From Desulfobacteraceae bacterium (GTDB lineage Bacteria; Desulfobacterota; Desulfobacteria; Desulfobacterales; Desulfobacteraceae), in assembly GCA_024225895.1 (NCBI GenBank), contig JAAEMC010001069.1:1-7504 (forward strand): a DNA stretch of 7,504 nt, read 5' to 3'. The translations under genes were made by a program, and so were the position numbers. Below, in pieces: positions 5,674 through 7,504 of this stretch; position 1 is the stretch's first letter; the number at the start of each line of letters is the position of its first letter. The notes below the pieces were generated by a model. It made no database searches and was not told the DNA's origin. It was given only the letters and a program-made list of their open reading frames with translations.

Positions 5674-6879
5674 GTGATTGCTAAAAAACAGAGTATCTTA
5701 CAAAAAGGTAAGGGGAAAATCAGAAAAAAAGCAAAACTGTCCTATCTTTATGAAAAAGAATCTCAATATTTTGCCCAGGTTGCAGAAAGCATTAAGGATA
5801 TTGCGGTAAAAGAGTTGAGGGAACTGGGTGGCTATGACCTGAATCCCGTATTCAGGGGAATCTGGTTTAAAGCCGAAAAAAAAGATTTTTACAGAATCAT
5901 ATATCTTTCCCGTCTGATGTCACGGATACTGGCGCCTTTGGCTGCTTTCAAATGCCCCGATAAAACGGTGCTATACAAAGAGGCAAAAAAAATTAGGTGG
6001 GAAGAGTTCCTCACCCAGCAGAAAACATTTTCCATTATTGCCAATGTCTCGGAATCCAGTATCACACATTCCAATTTTGCAGGACTGCGGGTAAAAGACG
6101 CCATTGTCGATTATTTCAGGGACAGAACCGACCGGCGGCCAAATGTAGATGCCCAAAATCCGTATTTGACGATTAACCTTCATGTCTATAAGGATATGGC
6201 AACTTTAAGTATTGATGCATCCGGCGGACCTATGCACAAAAGGGGTTACAGGGAGGCCAGCATATCCGCACCCATGCAGGAAACAGTGGCTGCGGCTATT
6301 ATAAGGCTTTCAGAATGGGATGGGACAAATCCTTTGTATGATCCCATGTGTGGTTCCGGCACCCTTTTATGTGAAGCTCTGATGCGCTATTCCAAGATAC
6401 CTGCCCTAGTCTTCAGGCCCACCATGGGATTTGAGCGGTTGCCGGATTTTGATAATGATCTCTGGGAAAAGGTGAAAAAGGATGCCATGGATAATATCAT
6501 GGAACCGGCGCAAGGCCTGATTTCAGGAAGTGATATATCTGAAATTTCCATTGATGCAGCCAAAACAAATATAATGGGACTTCATTTTGGCAATCGTATC
6601 CAGCTGGATCAATTGGATTTTAAGCAGATTCCCTCTTTAGAGAATACAACCATTGTAGCCAATCCGCCCTATGGTATTCGAATGGGCAAAGACCAAAATT
6701 TAAACCGGTTTTATAAAGACTTGGGTGAATTTTTTAAGACAAAATGTAAAAAATCTACTGCTTATGTTTATTTTGGAGAACCTAAGTTTATTAAAAAAGT
6801 ATCGTTGGCCCCTTCCTGGAAGCGGGTGATAAAAATTGGGGGACTTGGCGGAAAGCTCGTGAAATATGACATTTTTTAA
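5674..6879 (+). CDS. RlmL/YpsC-type THUMP-domain RNA methyltransferase
   Basis: This is a SAM-dependent methyltransferase of the UPF0020/COG0116 family. E. coli RlmL, one half of RlmKL, makes N2-methylguanosine at G2445 of 23S rRNA; the Bacillus relative is YpsC. By analogy it methylates a guanine N2 in 23S rRNA, but position and substrate are inferred. From GTG 5674 it has 401 residues. A basic tail (about 1-25, lysine-rich) is followed by a ferredoxin-like/THUMP RNA-binding region (about 30-165), then ASGGPMHKRGYREASISAPMQET (182-204). The SAM motif I is DPMCGSGTLLCEAL (223-236), acidic loop SGSD (284-287), and catalytic motif IV NPPYGIRMG (330-338). All catalytic motifs are intact. The RlmK half (m7G2069) of the gammaproteobacterial fusion is absent. 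GTG 5665 is an alternative start, but AAGGA (5659-5663) would then be only one base away, so GTG 5674 is preferred. A small gene follows 17 bases downstream. Confidence 0.9.
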   Translation: MIAKKQSILQKGKGKIRKKAKLSYLYEKESQYFAQVAESIKDIAVKELRELGGYDLNPVFRGIWFKAEKKDFYRIIYLSRLMSRILAPLAAFKCPDKTVLYKEAKKIRWEEFLTQQKTFSIIANVSESSITHSNFAGLRVKDAIVDYFRDRTDRRPNVDAQNPYLTINLHVYKDMATLSIDASGGPMHKRGYREASISAPMQETVAAAIIRLSEWDGTNPLYDPMCGSGTLLCEALMRYSKIPALVFRPTMGFERLPDFDNDLWEKVKKDAMDNIMEPAQGLISGSDISEISIDAAKTNIMGLHFGNRIQLDQLDFKQIPSLENTTIVANPPYGIRMGKDQNLNRFYKDLGEFFKTKCKKSTAYVYFGEPKFIKKVSLAPSWKRVIKIGGLGGKLVKYDIF

Positions 6880-6896
6880 GCGTGGATTTTTTGAAA

Positions 6897-7061
6897 GTGA
6901 AAAATAAAAAATCAGCAAATTATACTTGCAATGAATATCGTGAAGAGATGATTCTCCTTGCCCTGCAAAGAAAACTTGCTTTGCAGGATCTCACTGATGA
7001 GGAACGCGTGTTGGTACTTGAGGAAATCACTAAAGTTGAAAAAGAGCTGGGCTTGGATTAA
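6897..7061 (+). CDS. Small uncharacterised protein, 54 residues
   Basis: I do not recognise this gene. It reads from GTG 6897 to TAA 7059-7061 and gives a 54-residue, highly charged, mostly helical product. It begins MKNKKSANYTCNEYREEM, followed by ILLALQRKLALQDLTDEERV and LVLEEITKVEKELGLD. The turn signature LTDEER between two amphipathic helices (about 14-29 and 33-51) suggests a helical hairpin that may dimerise. It has one cysteine (C11) and no membrane segment or signal peptide. Support for coding comes from the well-behaved amino-acid composition, its fit between the methyltransferase stop (17 bases upstream) and the convergent stop downstream, and the general pattern of small Glu/Lys-rich proteins in related anaerobes. 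In-frame TTG 6891 and GTG 6882 are alternative starts; none has a strong Shine-Dalgarno sequence (GGA at 6884-6886 is the nearest). It is probably co-transcribed with the methyltransferase. Confidence 0.7.
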   Translation: MKNKKSANYTCNEYREEMILLALQRKLALQDLTDEERVLVLEEITKVEKELGLD

Positions 7062-7069
7062 TTTTAATC
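7056..7069. repeat. Palindrome shared by two convergent gene ends
   Basis: GATTAA-TT-TTAATC is a perfect 6-base inverted repeat. On each strand it encodes the final Asp codon and TAA stop: the small protein on + and the CtlX-like protein on -. It is AT-rich and followed by no T run, so it is a poor intrinsic terminator by itself. Confidence 0.5.
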
Positions 7070-7504
7070 GAAACCGGGTTCTCTAATAGAAAAAATTTCT
7101 GCCATCATACATCTGGCACTGCCCCCGCCGATCGTCTCAATAGTGGTCAGGTCAAAACTTAAAATTTCTCCGTATTGTCTGAGAAATTTTATCTGTTCAG
7201 GTCGAAATCCGTTTTTTGCAGTTTCCGACATCACAATGAAATATTCGCCTTTTTGATTGTGAACCTGAAGAATATTGCCGCAAAAATGATTTTCCATCTG
7301 CTCCATGGAGATCTCCATGACATCAAATGAGTTTTGCAATGTGGCAAGTACATATCCCCTTGAATGGGGATCGATGATGCATTCGGAACAGATCACAGCA
7401 TATTTGTCGCCAAGGCTCATCATGACGTTGGTATGGTAGATGGGTTTGCCTTTGGAACTTTTTGTGTTGAATAAAATACCTTCTTTAAAAAAACGCAGAC
7501 GAAT
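7064..7504 (-). CDS. ctlX: CtlX-like arginine deiminase-related hydrolase, C-terminal part only
   Basis: The minus-strand frame is open to the window edge, giving the last 146 residues of a protein whose family is usually about 300 residues; the N-terminal half lies beyond base 7504. It belongs to the amidinotransferase/arginine deiminase (pentein) fold family annotated as citrulline utilisation hydrolase CtlX. The visible part starts IRLRFFKEGILFNTKSSKGK, followed by PIYHTNVMMSLGDKYAVICSECI. The His of HTN (codon at about 7435-7437) is the expected catalytic histidine. Near the end, GGGSARCMMAEIF carries the nucleophilic cysteine (codon 7109-7111). Members hydrolyse guanidine- or ureido-type amino acids such as citrulline, but the substrate here is not proven. 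The ATG at 7423 lies inside the conserved HTNVMM motif and is not a true start. It converges on the small gene with two bases between the stops; its own operon would lie to the right of the window. Confidence 0.87.
   Translation of the reverse strand: MRLRFFKEGILFNTKSSKGKPIYHTNVMMSLGDKYAVICSECIIDPHSRGYVLATLQNSFDVMEISMEQMENHFCGNILQVHNQKGEYFIVMSETAKNGFRPEQIKFLRQYGEILSFDLTTIETIGGGSARCMMAEIFSIREPGFD

Overview
The window reads as a stretch of chromosome from an anaerobic, sulfate-reducing type of bacterium. Desulfobacterota (Desulfobacteraceae-like) is my best guess. This rests on the oxygen-sensitive ThiH route to thiazole, the ThiD2-ThiE fusion, the compact ThiC, a DUF4438 protein and moderate GC by eye. 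It is inferred from gene content and remembered family resemblance, not from a database search.

Left part (1-3953, + strand): the distal end of a thiamine biosynthesis operon, in the order thiH (5' end cut by the window edge), short thiF, thiD2-thiE fusion, compact thiC. The genes are 1, 31 and 0 bases apart, so they are almost certainly co-transcribed. thiS, thiG and any TPP riboswitch, if present, would lie upstream of base 1. ThiH makes dehydroglycine from tyrosine. ThiF adenylates the ThiS sulfur carrier. Both feed the thiazole synthase ThiG (not in the window). ThiC makes HMP-phosphate, the ThiD2 domain phosphorylates it, and the ThiE domain joins HMP-PP to the thiazole phosphate to give thiamine phosphate.

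Middle (3971-5585): a convergent minus-strand gene for a four-helix membrane protein with two cysteine clusters. A 148-base divergent intergenic region follows, holding several short perfect palindromes. Then comes a plus-strand DUF4438 protein of unknown function.

Right part (5674-7504): a stand-alone RlmL-type THUMP/Rossmann RNA methyltransferase, then a 54-residue uncharacterised small protein, both on +. Converging on it from the minus strand is the C-terminal half of a CtlX/amidinotransferase-fold hydrolase whose start lies beyond the window. The last two genes end two bases apart inside a shared 14-base palindrome.

I saw no RNA genes, CRISPR array, insertion sequence, obvious frameshift or strong GC-rich terminator. 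The longest gene-free stretch is the 148-base region at 4532-4679. No clearly new multi-gene system is evident. The most open items are the cysteine-rich membrane protein, the small protein, the DUF4438 protein, and the question of how the minimal ThiF loads sulfur.
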